A stretch of DNA of 64,000 nucleotides from Porphyra umbilicalis (GCA_002049455.2 KV919005.1:57453-121452); one strand, 5' to 3'. Shown: positions 23,305 to 34,838, counted from the first letter of the stretch. The notes: generated by a model not told the origin, from the sequence alone. Translations and numbers: made by a program.

Positions 23305-25382
23305 TCACCGTGACGACCAGTAGGCCGCAGCGGCCTCAAACGCGAGCGCTACCGCCTCGGCGCCCGGGTCCCCCCCCCCCCCCCCTTGCTGAGGTCCCCC
23401 ACGTACGCGGCGCGCCCCGCGCGCGCCACCCGCATCCGACCCGTCGCGTCTGCGCCCGCCCGCGCCGCCGCCGCCGCGCCCGCCACCCCGCGGCCGGCGG
23501 CCAGCGCGTCGGCCGCCGGCCGCAACGCGTCGACGGCGGTGCGGTCGCCGCGGCGCGCGCCGCCGGCGGCCTCGACCGCGTCGGCGGCGTCGGCAATGGC
23601 AGACGCCCAGCACCAGCCGCGCGTGTCGGGGGGGGACGACGAAGCGTCTGGGGAGGGGGGGCGGGGGGGCGCCGGGGGGGGCCTGTCCCGACGGGCGGCG
23701 CCACGGCCGGCCGTGACCGCCGGCGGGCGGTTGGCGACACGGCCGCGGCGGCGGCGACGGCCATGGCCGCCACCCCGCGCCGGCGCGAGGGCGGCGACGA
23801 CGGCGGCGGCGCGTCGGCCGGCGCGTCGGCCGCCGCCGCCGCGGCCACCACTGGCCGCGGCGCCGCCCCCGCCGCCGCCTCGAGCGCCAACGACAGGAGC
23901 CCCCCCGAGGTGCCGCCCATGGCCTCTTCCACCACCTCTGCCAGCACCGCGCACGCCCCCCCCGGGTCGGACCAGCACACCCCCCCCCCGTCGAGCGCGG
24001 CGGTCACCGCGTCCACCCCCCGCCCGAGCGTGACCCCCATATCCCCGTCGCCCGCCACCGCGTCGAGGGCGGTCAGCGCCGGCGCAGACGCCGCCCACGC
24101 GCCGAGCACCGCCCGCGCCGCCCCTTCGTCCGCCGCCGCTGCCGCCGACGGGGGTGGGCGGTCGTACCGCGCCGTGTGGCGGTCGAGGGCGGCCGCCGTC
24201 AGCGACGGCCGGGGCGGCACCGCGCCCCGCACGCGGGCGGTGGGGGGGGTGGGTGCGGCGCGTCGCGGCCACGCGGCCGCGCCCGTGGATGCGGCCACGG
24301 CGGAGGAGACGGCCGCCGAGGGGGAGGCGAGGAGGGAGAGGGAAAAGCCGACCGCGTTGACGGCCGTCAGTTGGGTGCCCGCGTACACGGCGTTGAAGGG
24401 CACGCCGCCGAGGACGCTGGTGGGGAGGCGCTCGTGCAGCGCGTCGACGGCCGCAACGGTGATGGCGTCCATGTCGCGCTGCGGCACGCCGCCGAGGTTG
24501 TTGATCAGCGCCGTCACCTCGACGGGCCGCGCGACGCCCCCATTGATGGGCCCGCCGCCGCCGCCGTCACCCCCCCCGGTGCGCCCATTGGCGCCGCCGC
24601 CGCCCGCAAACCGGTCGGCGACCGCCCCCAACAGCCGGTCGACCACCAGACCGACGAGCGCCGGCAGCGGCGGCAGGTCGACCACCTCGGCCCCCCGCTC
24701 CCCGTGGATGCCCATCCCCACCTCCACGCGCCCGTCCTCCACAGGTTTCCTCCCCCCCAGGCCCACCGCCGTTGGAGGCGTCAGCGCCACGCCCAGCGAG
24801 TAGACCCCCCCCGCCGCCGCCGTCGCGGCGGCGGCCACCTCGGCGAGCCCCCCCCCCCCGCCGCCACCGCGGCAGCGACCTTGACGACAAACACGGCGCC
24901 CGCAATCCCTCGGCCCCCCCCCGCCCCCTCCATCCCCGCCAGCGCCACATCATCGGCCACCACCACCGTGGCGGTCCCCCCCGGCAGCAGCCGCCGCCGC
25001 CGCACCGCCGCCGCCGCCCGCCCAAACGACAGCCGGTCGCCCGTGTAGTTGAGGACGAGGTAGAGGGCCGACGTGTAGCCGGCGGACGCGAGCGCGGCGG
25101 TGGCGGCCGTCACCGCCGCCGCGGGGGGGGAGGTGAAGAGGGCGCCGGGGACGGCGGCGGCGAGGCCGCCCGCCCCGAGGTAGCCGCCGGGGAAGGGCTC
25201 GTGGCCGCCCCCGCCGCCCGACACGACGGCGACCGTTTCGCCGGGGGGGCGGGACGATGAGCGGAGGAGGTAGGGGGGGGGGTACCGTCGGCCGTCGCGG
25301 GTTGGACCGCCGCACCGAGCGCGCACGCGGCGGCGGTGCCGCGGTCGGCGCCGGCGGGGGTGATGGAAAAGTGGCGGCTCAT
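23305..25382 (-). CDS. DAK: Dihydroxyacetone kinase (fused DhaK-DhaL), frames broken at homopolymers
   Basis: The gene product would phosphorylate dihydroxyacetone with ATP to dihydroxyacetone phosphate, feeding glycolysis or glycerol turnover. Read from the ATG at 25382, the domains come in order. DhaK has VVSGGGGGHEP, LNYTGDRLSFG, VVADDVAL, GMGIHGERG (its His is the expected covalent substrate site) and INNLGGVPQ. DhaL has AVAGDGDMGVT (Mg-ATP aspartates), GGTSGG and AGRAAYVGD, and ends PGAEAVALAF...AYWSSR. Four changes of frame are needed, at G/C runs 25273-25282, 24848-24859, within 23654-23686, and 23370-23385. Every family motif survives on either side. The simplest reading is an intact gene with homopolymer length errors; recent pseudogenisation is the alternative. 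At ~690 codons it is longer than the usual ~580 because of Ala/Pro-rich insertions. Confidence 0.85.
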
Positions 25383-25945
25383 GGCGGCGCGCGTGGCGGC
25401 AAAAGACGCGCGAGAAAGGGCGGGGGCCGGAGGAGAGGACGAAAAGAGCACAAAGCGACGCCGTCGAAAAGCGAGATGGGATGCAGATGGGCAGTTGACG
25501 CAGTCAAGTCGCCGCGGACCGAGCGTTCTTCGTGTAGTCAGCCAGACCGGGAGCAAGACGCGGGCGTGGGTCGCGCTGCGTAGCCACGGAGCGGATCCGC
25601 GGATCCTGGGCAGGGGGTCTCCCAGAGATCCGTGCTCCCAGATTATTTCTGAATTTGATCTACTCTTTCCGCAACGTGGCACATCTGGCCAAATTTGGGG
25701 GCCAAGCGCCCCGCCTTTGATCCATTGCTAGCAATGCATGCTGGGGCTGCCGCGGTGTCGAGACGGCCTCGCCCAGCCACAGTCGCCACTGCAGGGACGT
25801 GCTCGTCTGCTTCTCCCTGTCCATTCGCCACCACTGGTGCTCCCCGCACGCTTTTTTTTTGCTGGCTGTCATCCTCTCTTCCAGCCCACTCCTCCTTTTT
25901 CCCCTGTTTCCCTTCTCTGCTCGTTTCCCCTCTTCTCGGCTCACG

Positions 25946-27257
25946 ATGCTCGACCAGCTCCCTGTCGACGTGCTCCTCGCGCTCGTCTTGCCGCGCCTCC
26001 ACCCCCCCCGGGCGTTTAGTCCCGCCCTGCTCGCGCTGTCGTCCACCTGCCGCAGCCTCCACACGCTGATCACCGCCACTTACCTCTCGTCTCTGACGAC
26101 CCTGTGCATCTCCCGCCCCCACACCCCGCCCCGCCACGTGCTCCGGTGGGCGCTCCCGGCGGTGGCGCCGGCCGTGCTGGTGGCCGACGGCGTGCCAGCC
26201 GGGGTCCTCGACGGGGTCCTCAAGGACGCTGCGTCGGCGTCGGGCAACCGGGTGGCAGAGTCGGCCAAGCAGGGGGGCGCTTTGCGCCGCCTCTGTGAGG
26301 TCGCTGCCGCCTACTGTGACGACGTGGACGACGCGGCGGTGCAGACACTGCTGCGGTGTTCGGGCGTCGGGCTGGTGCGGCTGTCGTTGCCCTACTGCCG
26401 TGGGATGAGTGACGGCATTGACTGGGGAGGGGGGGGGGGCTGGCGGTGGTGGACCTCTCGTGGTCGGGGCTGGGCGACGGTGCGGTGACGCGGCTGGTGG
26501 GGGTGGCGCGGGGGTACGTTGTGGCTGCGACTGGGGGGGGCTCTGCTGTGCTGCACGGATTGGCTTGCTGGAGAGAGCGCCTCTAGGGGCACCGGTTGGG
26601 TGCTCAAGAGTCATGCACGTGTAGACGGGTTGCTTCTCTGGTGGCCGTGCATGTGTCTACCAGTGCCGTTCTCTGACTGACGACTGGTCGAGGCCAGTGC
26701 TTGCTCGTCTGCCACTTAACGCGTCCTTCCCTGTGGCTGAGTCGCGCATCCGTCACCCTCCTCGCCCTGCCGCCAACCCTCGCATGTGTTTCCCCTCCTT
26801 TCCTTTGTGTCTATCGTGACACCCCTCTAGGCTCGTCTCCCTCTCCCTTCTCGGCAATGAGTCCATCACCTCTACATCTGTCCACGCGCTCGCCGCGTCC
26901 GCGTCGGCGGCAACGCTGACGGACCTCAACGTCGCCTTTTGTGCGGTGGACAATGTGGCACTGGCCGCGTTGGCCGCGGCGGTTTTGCCGCCTGTGGCCA
27001 CCGCTGCAGCTGCCGCCAACAGTGGCAGGAGAGGTGACATCTGCAATGAAGCCGGCCGCAACGGCGGCGGTGGCGGTGGCGGCAGGGAGGGCCGCCATCC
27101 CGCCCGAATTGGAACGCAAGAGCCGCCGCCACGACGGTTATGCTTGACGCTGGCGGGCAAGAGCAACAACCTGTGGGCGACTGGCCCGTACACAGTGGCG
27201 GGGGTGGAGGCGCTGCTGGGGGCATACTCGGGCTTGCGCGTGCGGTACGTCTACTAG
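25946..27257 (+). CDS. F-box/leucine-rich repeat protein
   Basis: From the ATG at 25946 the first ~40 residues form an F-box (LDQLPVDVLLALVLPRLHPP... then LLALSSTCRSLHTLI), which would bind Skp1 in an SCF ubiquitin ligase. Leucine-rich repeats of the Cys-containing type follow: VGLVRLSLPYCRGMSD, LAVVDLSWSGLGDGAVTRL and LTDLNVAFCAVDNVALAAL, the likely substrate-binding part. The frame breaks once, at the 11-G run 26429-26439, and the LRR pattern resumes immediately in the next frame. A 317-base intron runs 26514-26830 (GTACGTTG to CCTCTAG) with matching phase. The last exon has a Gly-rich insertion and ends RVRYVY before TAG at 27257. Its target cannot be deduced. Confidence 0.75.
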
Positions 27258-27623
27258 GCTACCAGAACAGAACATCGCAGTGGGCTTCAACGCCAGGGTC
27301 AACCGCCTGTCTTGACGCGCCGTGCGGCTCCCACTGAACAGACGCACGCAACGTCGTCGATGGGCACTCGGTAGGGTCAGCAGCTGTCGACCGCCTTGGC
27401 ATTGCGCGAACCCCATCCTGGCAGACGGCGCCCCGCAGACAAGCCCTGGTTGCACAAGACGCCCTGGGTTTATGGTGCTGCTCCTCCCCGCGACACCACC
27501 CAACTACAAGACTCAAACAGTCACCCGCGGCCAAGCACGCAGGCATCAATCAATGAGAGCAATCAATCTTTGGCACACCACCTCTGAGAGCAGCGCTGGC
27601 TGCGGCCCCTTCAAGCAACTGCT

Positions 27624-28226
27624 TCAGTTGCGGTGGTTGTCGTTGTTGTCGCGGCTGTCTTTGTTGTCGCGGTTGTTGTCGCCGCGGTTGTTGTCGCCGC
27701 GGTTGTTCTGACGGTTGTTGTTGCGGCGGTTGTTCTGGCAGTTGTTGTTGCGGCGGTTGCCGCGGCGGTTACCACGGCGGTTGCCACGGCGGTTGTTGTT
27801 GCGGCGGCTGCCGCGGTTGTTGTTGCGGCGGTTGCGGCGGTTGGCACGACGGTTGTTGTTGCGGCGGTTGCGGCGGTTGCCACGGCGGTTGTTGTTGCGG
27901 CGGTTGCCGCCACGGTTGTTGCCGCGGCGGTTACGCTGGTGCACCGCCGCTGTCGCGTCGAGATCCGCCTTGTCCTCTTCATCTTCGACCGCATCGGCGC
28001 CGGTGGCATCACTGACCTCGACGGGCACGGCCATCGCGTCCACCAATTCCATTTCCATCTTGTCGGACGCCGCCTCGAGGGCGACGACGGCCGCCGACTG
28101 CGGCGACGCGGCAGTAGCGGCCGTGGTGGTGGCCTTGACCTCGGCCGGCTCGTCGGCCGACACGGTGACGGCCAGCAAGGCGACCACAGCAACGGACAGC
28201 ACGAGCATCTTCTTGAAGGGCGCCAT
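27624..28226 (-). CDS. Secreted protein with Asn/Arg-rich tail
   Basis: The 200-residue product starts at the ATG at 28226 (MAPFKKMLVLSVAV...). The hydrophobic stretch to about residue 24, ending TVSA-DE, is a classical signal peptide. The next ~90 residues are Ala-rich and acidic (AVEDEEDKADLD). From there to the end the chain is almost only N, R and G, with units such as NRRNNNRRGNRR, one cysteine (NNNCQNN) and an acidic-basic end rich in RGDNN and DNK. A secreted, strongly cationic, Asn-rich tail could bind sulphated or acidic wall polysaccharides or nucleic acid; that is inference. I do not know a matching family. A TATA box lies 166 bases upstream of the ATG. The repeated codons make the antisense strand look open too. 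Confidence 0.75.
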   Translation of the reverse strand: MAPFKKMLVLSVAVVALLAVTVSADEPAEVKATTTAATAASPQSAAVVALEAASDKMEMELVDAMAVPVEVSDATGADAVEDEEDKADLDATAAVHQRNRRGNNRGGNRRNNNRRGNRRNRRNNNRRANRRNRRNNNRGSRRNNNRRGNRRGNRRGNRRNNNCQNNRRNNNRQNNRGDNNRGDNNRDNKDSRDNNDNHRN

Positions 28227-28391
28227 TGCGGGCAACGGGGCAGGAGAGGAAAGTCGAGGACGAGCGGCTATCGAGTTGGTGGGCAAGTCGGTCGGTAAGG
28301 CGGTTGGCGGAGTGTGACCTTGTATGGGTGAGTGCGTGCGGTGGATGAGATGGTGGGAGTGGAATGGCAACTGAGGAGCTGGCGGCAGCCC

Positions 28392-28398
28392 CTTTATA
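28392..28398 (-). promoter_or_regulatory. TATA box of the Asn/Arg-rich secreted protein gene
   Basis: TGTATAAAGG on the minus strand, an isolated A/T-rich word in GC-rich surroundings, with TATAAAG at 28398-28392. The ATG follows 166 bases downstream, leaving room for a ~135-base leader. Confidence 0.6.
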
Positions 28399-28449
28399 CA
28401 CTTCTGGCACGCAGTAAGACCGTGTGCAGCAGCTGCGGGCACAAGAAGT

Positions 28450-31400
28450 CAGAGAAAATAGAGGATGGCACTGGTGAAGGTCGTGGGGACGTTGGGTGAA
28501 GAGGCAGTCCGCAAAGCCTCTGTCGCAATCAAGCACAGGTGCGGGCAGCCCTCGTTCTTGCACGCGTGGGAGCCCAGGTGCAACTCGCCGCAACGCCGCG
28601 AAACATGTTGCTCTCCATACGCCTCGCCCAGTTCCGACGGACACACCGCACGCCATCACTTTTACTTTTCACTGCATTCTCCTGTGTCGGCGCTCTTCGC
28701 CATGACAGAGGGCAGTGATAGGAAGGAAACGACACACCACATCTTCATGCAACTCCTGGGTCTACGCGGCGCTGGGCGCATTACATGGTGATGAGTTCGA
28801 GACACTTTCGGACGGCCGCGCCGCGAGTGACCGCGCGGCCTTGTCGCAAACAGCTGTCTGAGCCTGCGCCCCTCCACTTGAAACACGGGGGGATGGCAGA
28901 AACGGAACGATACATCGCGGTGCCATAGCCTGCCACGCGTCTAGAGATGGTCGTATCTGTACATATCTCGTCGCTGAGTGAGTACTCAGAGTGAGAGGGC
29001 TACAGCGCTGTGGCCTCAGAGCGAAAAAGCCAGCCACCATCTATGGCCCCAGCGCTGTGTGGAGCAGAGGGCTCCGAGCGAGGTGTTTTCGAATGCCCGC
29101 GATTTCATTGCCGCTGTTTCGATGGCCGGGGTAGTGTGACAAGTGACGCCTGTCCGCCTGAGGAGGGCGCTCGGTGGTGCGATCACGACGGTCCCGTGCC
29201 ATCGTGGACGTGGGACCGAGATGATCCTCCGCTCCGCATCCGAGCCGCGGGCGACCGAAGCAGCGTCGCCCCATTGGTTACGTGACGTAGGAATGGTCAG
29301 GCGGGGCTCCATAGAGGCGCTGTCTGGCGCTGATGGAAGATCAGCTGCGGCGTGCCGCCTGCTTTCGACGCCTCACCTGCCTCGAGCGGGCCGGCAGTCG
29401 GGGAGACGCCGCGGCACAACGAACAGCACGCCACGGCAGGGCGCTTAGTCGAAAGCCCCCGGTCCCGCCGGGCAGACGTGCGGCGGGTGCTCCTGAACAT
29501 GGGGTACAGCGGGACCGGCTGAGGCGCCGCGTCATGGAATGATGCGACAGAATGCACAGAAACGCGCGGAGAAAAGGGCGGTGTAGAAACACATTGACCA
29601 GACGACGCAGCACCCCACACTTGTCCCCAAACCCAACGACCGACACATGGCACGGGACGGAGGAAGGCACGTCACAGCTGCCCGTTTCTCCCGTTGCCGA
29701 CGCCATCGGTGGCGGACGCTCGCGCCGGCGGCGTGCGCCCATCCAGTCCGACGCAGCACGTGACCATGCCCACGCTCGCCCCGCGCCCGCCGCGACTCTC
29801 TACGGGCGGGCTACCCCCCTGGTGGTGCGCCCTGCGGACTATACCCCCGCCGAATTGGCGCCAGAGAACGCCTCCACTGGCACCGGGCGGTGCCCGCGGT
29901 ACCACCGTGCCAGGGGCATGTAGCACGCAGAACCAACGTGCCACACTGTGCAGGCGGCCGGCCGGGCCTCGACCGCGACCAACAGGCGGGCGCCAACACG
30001 GCGGTGCGTGTGGGGGCAGGTGCCACCAACCCGGGTTGGCTTGGGTGCCAACGGCAGCGTCGAAAGGCGCAAAAAAGAGGCGTCGGCGCGACGCGACCGC
30101 TGTGCGGCCCGACACGGCGGCGGCGGCGAACACCGAGGTTGCCACCGCCAGGGTCGGGAGGCGCCTCCGCGGGTCGGCCATGAGCGGCGGCAATGGCGAC
30201 GGTGGCGACGGTGGCAGCGGCGCCACCGCCGCTGTACCGGGTGTGGCGTTGCCGGCGGCGGCGGCTGCGACGCGTGTCGGCTATATGCATCCGACGGCCG
30301 TGGCGGCACAAGCGGGAGGGGGGGAAGAGGCGAACCGCCCACCACCGCCACTGTCGGTGAGGGACAGGGTGCCCGCGCCGGTCAGGAGGCCGGCCGAGAG
30401 GCTGAGCGGCCGAGGTGTCATGCCAGCAACCGTGGATGTCGAGCAGCGGCCATAGGCAGGTACCGCATCCCGCTTGGGCAGGCGGCACGTAGCGGCGGGT
30501 GGGGGTGGAGTGTTCCTCGCGCGGTGGCCGCGGCAGCAGCAGGGGCGGGGGCCAGCCGCCCCCACCGACGAGTGACGGGAACGTCCCAAACATGGGACAG
30601 AAGGCAAGCACGGGCGGGGGCGGGGGGATGGCCGACAGGAGGTCCGCGCCGACGGGTGCAATATCGCCGCACCATGGCCGTGGCGGGCGCGGTCGCACCA
30701 AGCGCCACCATCTAGAACGGGCGTGCTGCCAGCGTGGCATCGGGGGGAAGAGTCAAGGCGGTGGCTCCCCGCCACGGTTGCCCCAGACGACGCGGCCGCT
30801 TCACCCCACCACGGCCGGCGGCCACCGCTGCCGCCACCACTTTGGCCAGGGGGGGGGGACGCGCACACGACCGCCCCAACCCCCCCCCGTCGCCGTGGCC
30901 GGCTGTCAATCGACGGCGGCTGCGGCGGCGGCCGCCCCCGCGTCGCTCCGCTCGTGCCCCACCGCCCCGTGCCGTCTGCGGCGGAGGGAGGCCACGCCAC
31001 CTGCGGGGCGGGGCAGACACGCACGCCCGGGTGGCGGGCGGGCGGGGGTGCCGCCGCGAAAACGTCGGGCGCGTGACCCGAAGTCGATTGGGGGGGGGGG
31101 GATGACGAGGTTGGGCAGGCCCCAGTGTAGGTGGTGCCCATTGAAGGGGGGGGGGGAATGGGCAGAGGGCGCAGCTTGGACGTTTGCGAGGGAAGGGGCG
31201 GGAAACGGGGGGGGGGGGGGATGGCGGGGGGGGGCACGTGCGGCTGGCGGCGGCCGCCCCCGTCCAGGGCCTGCACGACGCCGGCTGGTCGGAGCGGCCG
31301 CGTCGACACAATAATGGGGCGGGCGGCGGGATTTTAGACAGCGGCCGGAAATCCCACAGCCGAGCAGTCTGCTGCGCGCGCGCCCGCCGCCTCCACGCGC

Positions 31401-32180
31401 GAGGCGCCCCCCCCGCTGCGCGTTGTGCAAGCCCAGCGGTAACCGCGGGCACGCGCGTTTGACACGCGCGCGAGTATCGTCTACATTGAAGTTTTCTCCA
31501 TCTAGGAACCGGTTTCGATGTAACCCCGGACTTGGAGGATCTGGTCGTGGGTTGAGGGTTTCGTTGGACATTGGTGGGCCCTTCGATGTAACTTATATCG
31601 ATGACCACTGTTTCATCGGCCGATGGACTCCGTATCTGGGGAATTTTGACCAGACAATGAATCTAGCAGGGGGGTGTCTGGGGACTGTCCGCACGTGCGT
31701 ATCTAGGGACGAGGATTCGCTGCGCGCGCAGCAGCGTGCGACGGTGTTTCGCTGGTCTGCGGGGGGGGCGGGTGGGGGCGGGTGGGCGCTTTCCGGGCGG
31801 TGTGAGCACGCGCGGTGCGTGGCGATGCGTCGCGCTGCCGCGGTACGGTACCGCCACACGACGGGCGCTGGATCCTGGCTACAAAAGGAACAAAAGAAGG
31901 ACAGCAGCATCCAGAGCAAATGCCCTGTCTACCAGCCAGTGTTGTACCGCCCCAGCCATGAGCACACAAGCAGTCCCTCCACCCTCCGGCTGCTACAACA
32001 AGATGGTCGCCCGTGCTCACGATCATGCACTTCAAATGCCAGACGTGCAGTGAAAGCGAGACAGGCCACCAGACAGACAAACAAGCGATAACAAGGGGTG
32101 CACCGCAGAGCACGAGTCACTCGGTGAGAAGACGAACAAAGCGACAGACGAGGCACCGAGTCGAGCAATGGGATTAGCAC
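28450..32180. other. Gene-poor stretch with GC-rich repeats
   Basis: 28450-29690 has ordinary composition and no supported gene. 29690-31450 is GC-rich simple DNA including a repeat shared with 44990-45560. 31470-31680 is A/T-richer with TTCGATGTAAC words repeated at about 31526 and 31580, perhaps an old TCGATG-type repeat. No conserved protein was seen. Confidence 0.45.
30180..30760. repeat. GC-rich dispersed repeat, copy A
   Basis: Diverged direct homologue of 44990-45560. Shared landmarks in order include GCGGCGCCACCGCCGCTGT, GACGGCCGTGGCG, GGCCGAG-GGCTG, GCGGCGGG-GGGGG and, near the end, GAAC-GCG-GCCAGCGTGG. The landmarks share order and rough spacing, so this is a repeat family and not chance composition. 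Confidence 0.6.
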
Positions 32181-32189
32181 GTATGGTTC

Positions 32190-34838
32190 TCAGACCACGG
32201 CCGGGGCTGCCGCGGCCGCCGCCGCGGCCATCTCCGCCCGCGCCGTGGCGGAGACAGCAATGTCGATAGCCGCAGCCGTGGCACGCTGCGCGGGAACTTC
32301 TCCTGCCGGCATCTCTGCGCCCCCAGACGCAGCGGCGTCCGCTGCCGCAGCGGCGCCCACCGAAGCCGCGCCCTGTGTCACAGACGCAACGGTGCCCGCA
32401 TCTACCGCCGCCTCCGCATCGTCCTCGGACTCGTCGCCCGCAAGAGACTTGGCCAGCTCCACCAGCGTGCGGGCGCCACTGACCGGCACCGGATCCATCG
32501 GGAAGACAAAAAGAGCGGGATCCTCCGCGTCAGAGATGACCATACCGTGCCACTGCGTCTTGCTTTGCGGCACAAACGCCTTGAGCGCAAGAACTTCCCA
32601 GCGCCAGCGGTCGTACCAACCGCTGTCCATACCGGTACGGCGGCGCGTGCCACCCGCCTCAATCTGCTCCAGGGCGGCCCGCACAAAGGCCGCACAAAGG
32701 GCGAGGTGGCCCCAGGCCAGTACGACGTGCGCCGCGTCACCGACGTTAGTCGGCTCACGGATACGGTCCTGGACCCCAAGGTGCTTGAACATGGCCTTGA
32801 CCGCGGCTAGCATCCCCTGAAGTCCCAGCTCGGACGCCTCAAACCGCGGCTTGACCGCCTGCTCTCCACCACCCTCCACCCGGCGGTTGCCCAGCCACTC
32901 CGTCGCCTCCGACGGCAGCATCGACTCGGGGGTGGACTTGATCTCAAAAAACCAAGCTGCAACAGTCCGCTTCTTGATGGCCTCAAGGACATGGGAGATG
33001 GCCTGCGTGATAGGCTGGTAGGCGCGACGCGTCTCCACCTTGGTCTTACCCTTATTTGAGACCTTACGCGCGCTGTTGCGAGGCGTGGGGGGACTGATGT
33101 CCGACAGCAAGAAGCTGTTGGCGTGGCCGTCGTTCAGCGACAACTCCTCTTTGGTTTCGTCCACGATGAGCTTCCAGTCTGCATCCAAGTCGAGCAGCAC
33201 GTCGCGGGTGTACGTCGCGCCGCCGATGTTGCCAAACGTGCGGGACTTGACGCGCCCCCGCACGCGCAGCATCTTGATCGTACCCTCCTGCAGAAACGAC
33301 AGCTTCTTGCCGACAGCAGTCGCCGCCGCCGACGTGGTACTCAGCGCCGCGCTCCCCACGGTGCCGTTTCCGGAAAGGGTGTTCATCTCCTCGTGGTCGT
33401 AGTACTCCTCACCGTCGGTGTCGACCATGCGGCGCTTACAATTGGTCGGGCTCTGTTGGAACCCCTTGACAGACACGGTCAGGTCCTCCATTTTCTTGCC
33501 CTGCGACTGCATCTCGCGGGACATGAGCCGCATGTTGCCCGTCAGGTTGTCAACGGCATCGATGAGCACAGGCGCATGCTTCAAAAAGTCCATCAGCTTC
33601 TGCATGTTGGTGTCGTTGAGCGCTCCGCCGCCCCCCTCCTCCGGCTGCTTCACCTTCTTCGGCTTCGGGCCTGCCGGGACAGACTCAACGTCGTCGCTGC
33701 TGGAATCCGATCGCTTCCGGGCGAGGCGCTTTCCGCCGGGCTTGTGGTGGGAGGCCCGACGGGCAGCAAAGGCGCTCGACCTGGCCGCCGTGTCCGTCTG
33801 CACGCCACCGGACGCACGACCGACACCAGCGTCAGGCGTACACGGCGTCGACGGGGTGGCGGCCGACCCCCCAGTCGGCATGGCTGCTTGCCCAGCGGCA
33901 GGCGCAGCGGTGGCCGTGCCGGATGCCGCCGCCGTGTCGCACGTCGATGAACCAGCGGGCACAGAAGAAATGAGTGGGCGGCGAATCCCCGCTGCTCGAC
34001 GGGCGCCGGCACGCTTGAGAGCAGGAGGGGTCACCGGGCGGTGAACAGGGGCCGATGGCATAGACGACGACGGCCGAGCGACGGCAGCACCAAAATTGGA
34101 GGCATTAACCGTGGGCGGCACCATCTCCGCCTCCGCGGACCACGCGGGAGGACCCTGAAAGTTGTTATTGGCCGCCTGTGGCGCGCTCAGAAGCGGCGAC
34201 ACGTCACCCGTCGCCGTACCCCACACCGAAGAATGCAGCGCAGAGCCCGGGTTTGTGCCGTGCGCAGTGGGGATGAGGCCCTTCGGAGCACCTGCTCCCG
34301 CCGTTGCAAAGTTTTGAGCACCGGTGGAGGGTGGGCTGCAGTTAATCACGCCTCGGACCTGCTGCGCACCAGGGAGGAACGACAGAGGCGGAAGGCGCGT
34401 GGCCCCGGCGAGCGAGCCAGACAGGAACGTCGACGGGTCGAACAACGGGGGCGGCGGAGGAGCTGAAAACTGCACCATGGGCGGGGGCACTTGGTTGCCG
34501 TTGAAGTGAACCGGGGGGCTCCCATGCACCAGAGGCGCCAGCGCCACCTGCGCCGACGGCGCACCCGTCGTGTGATGCATCCCGGCGGGAACGAGCTCCA
34601 CTTCGGGGCCAGCGCTTGTCCCTACCGGAGCTCCGGGCGCGTAGCTTGGCGGCTGACCGACACTTGCGCTCCCGGCGGCAGCCCCTCGGGCAGCGGCCGC
34701 ACGCATCTCGTCCTTGGCCTGGCGGTCGGCTTCTGTTGGAGTACAAGATGCAGCGACGCGTCGAGCCTCCTTGTGAACGTTGCGAGCCCGCGCGGACGCG
34801 ACAGAGGGGAGTGAGCGCTTGCCGCCTCGGCCCACCAT
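32190..34838 (-). CDS. 882-residue protein of unknown function, possible transposon accessory protein
   Basis: I start at the ATG at 34838 (MVGRGGKRSL) because a TATA-like word lies 186 bases upstream; the frame is open 55 codons earlier. The N-terminal half is Pro/Ala/Ser-rich and probably disordered, ending in a basic, nuclear-localisation-like stretch (KRLARKRSDSSSDD and KPKKVKQPEE). A likely coiled coil follows (LMDFLKHAPVLIDAVDNL, MRLMSREMQSQGKKMEDL). The C-terminal ~330 residues look folded, with conserved-looking segments such as TYTRDVLLDLDADWKLIVDE, AISHVLEAIKKRTVAAWFFE and VLAWGHLALCAAFVRAALEQ, then an acidic tail. No family is recognised. It is transcribed away from the transposase at 36751. 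Its plan (disordered basic N-terminus, short folded C-terminus) resembles the second protein of the CACTA element at 51850, hinting at a DNA-binding helper role. Confidence 0.65.
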   Translation of the reverse strand: MVGRGGKRSLPSVASARARNVHKEARRVAASCTPTEADRQAKDEMRAAAARGAAAGSASVGQPPSYAPGAPVGTSAGPEVELVPAGMHHTTGAPSAQVALAPLVHGSPPVHFNGNQVPPPMVQFSAPPPPPLFDPSTFLSGSLAGATRLPPLSFLPGAQQVRGVINCSPPSTGAQNFATAGAGAPKGLIPTAHGTNPGSALHSSVWGTATGDVSPLLSAPQAANNNFQGPPAWSAEAEMVPPTVNASNFGAAVARPSSSMPSAPVHRPVTPPALKRAGARRAAGIRRPLISSVPAGSSTCDTAAASGTATAAPAAGQAAMPTGGSAATPSTPCTPDAGVGRASGGVQTDTAARSSAFAARRASHHKPGGKRLARKRSDSSSDDVESVPAGPKPKKVKQPEEGGGGALNDTNMQKLMDFLKHAPVLIDAVDNLTGNMRLMSREMQSQGKKMEDLTVSVKGFQQSPTNCKRRMVDTDGEEYYDHEEMNTLSGNGTVGSAALSTTSAAATAVGKKLSFLQEGTIKMLRVRGRVKSRTFGNIGGATYTRDVLLDLDADWKLIVDETKEELSLNDGHANSFLLSDISPPTPRNSARKVSNKGKTKVETRRAYQPITQAISHVLEAIKKRTVAAWFFEIKSTPESMLPSEATEWLGNRRVEGGGEQAVKPRFEASELGLQGMLAAVKAMFKHLGVQDRIREPTNVGDAAHVVLAWGHLALCAAFVRAALEQIEAGGTRRRTGMDSGWYDRWRWEVLALKAFVPQSKTQWHGMVISDAEDPALFVFPMDPVPVSGARTLVELAKSLAGDESEDDAEAAVDAGTVASVTQGAASVGAAAAADAAASGGAEMPAGEVPAQRATAAAIDIAVSATARAEMAAAAAAAAPAVV

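Noticed and set aside
24176-25048. Plus-strand frames over the dihydroxyacetone kinase gene
   Set aside because: Antisense shadows; the minus strand carries all the kinase motifs.
27611-28192. Ala/Thr-rich frames overlapping the Asn/Arg-rich protein, both strands
   Set aside because: They are shadows of the repeated AAC/CGC/CGG codons. Only the chosen frame has a signal peptide and an upstream TATA box.
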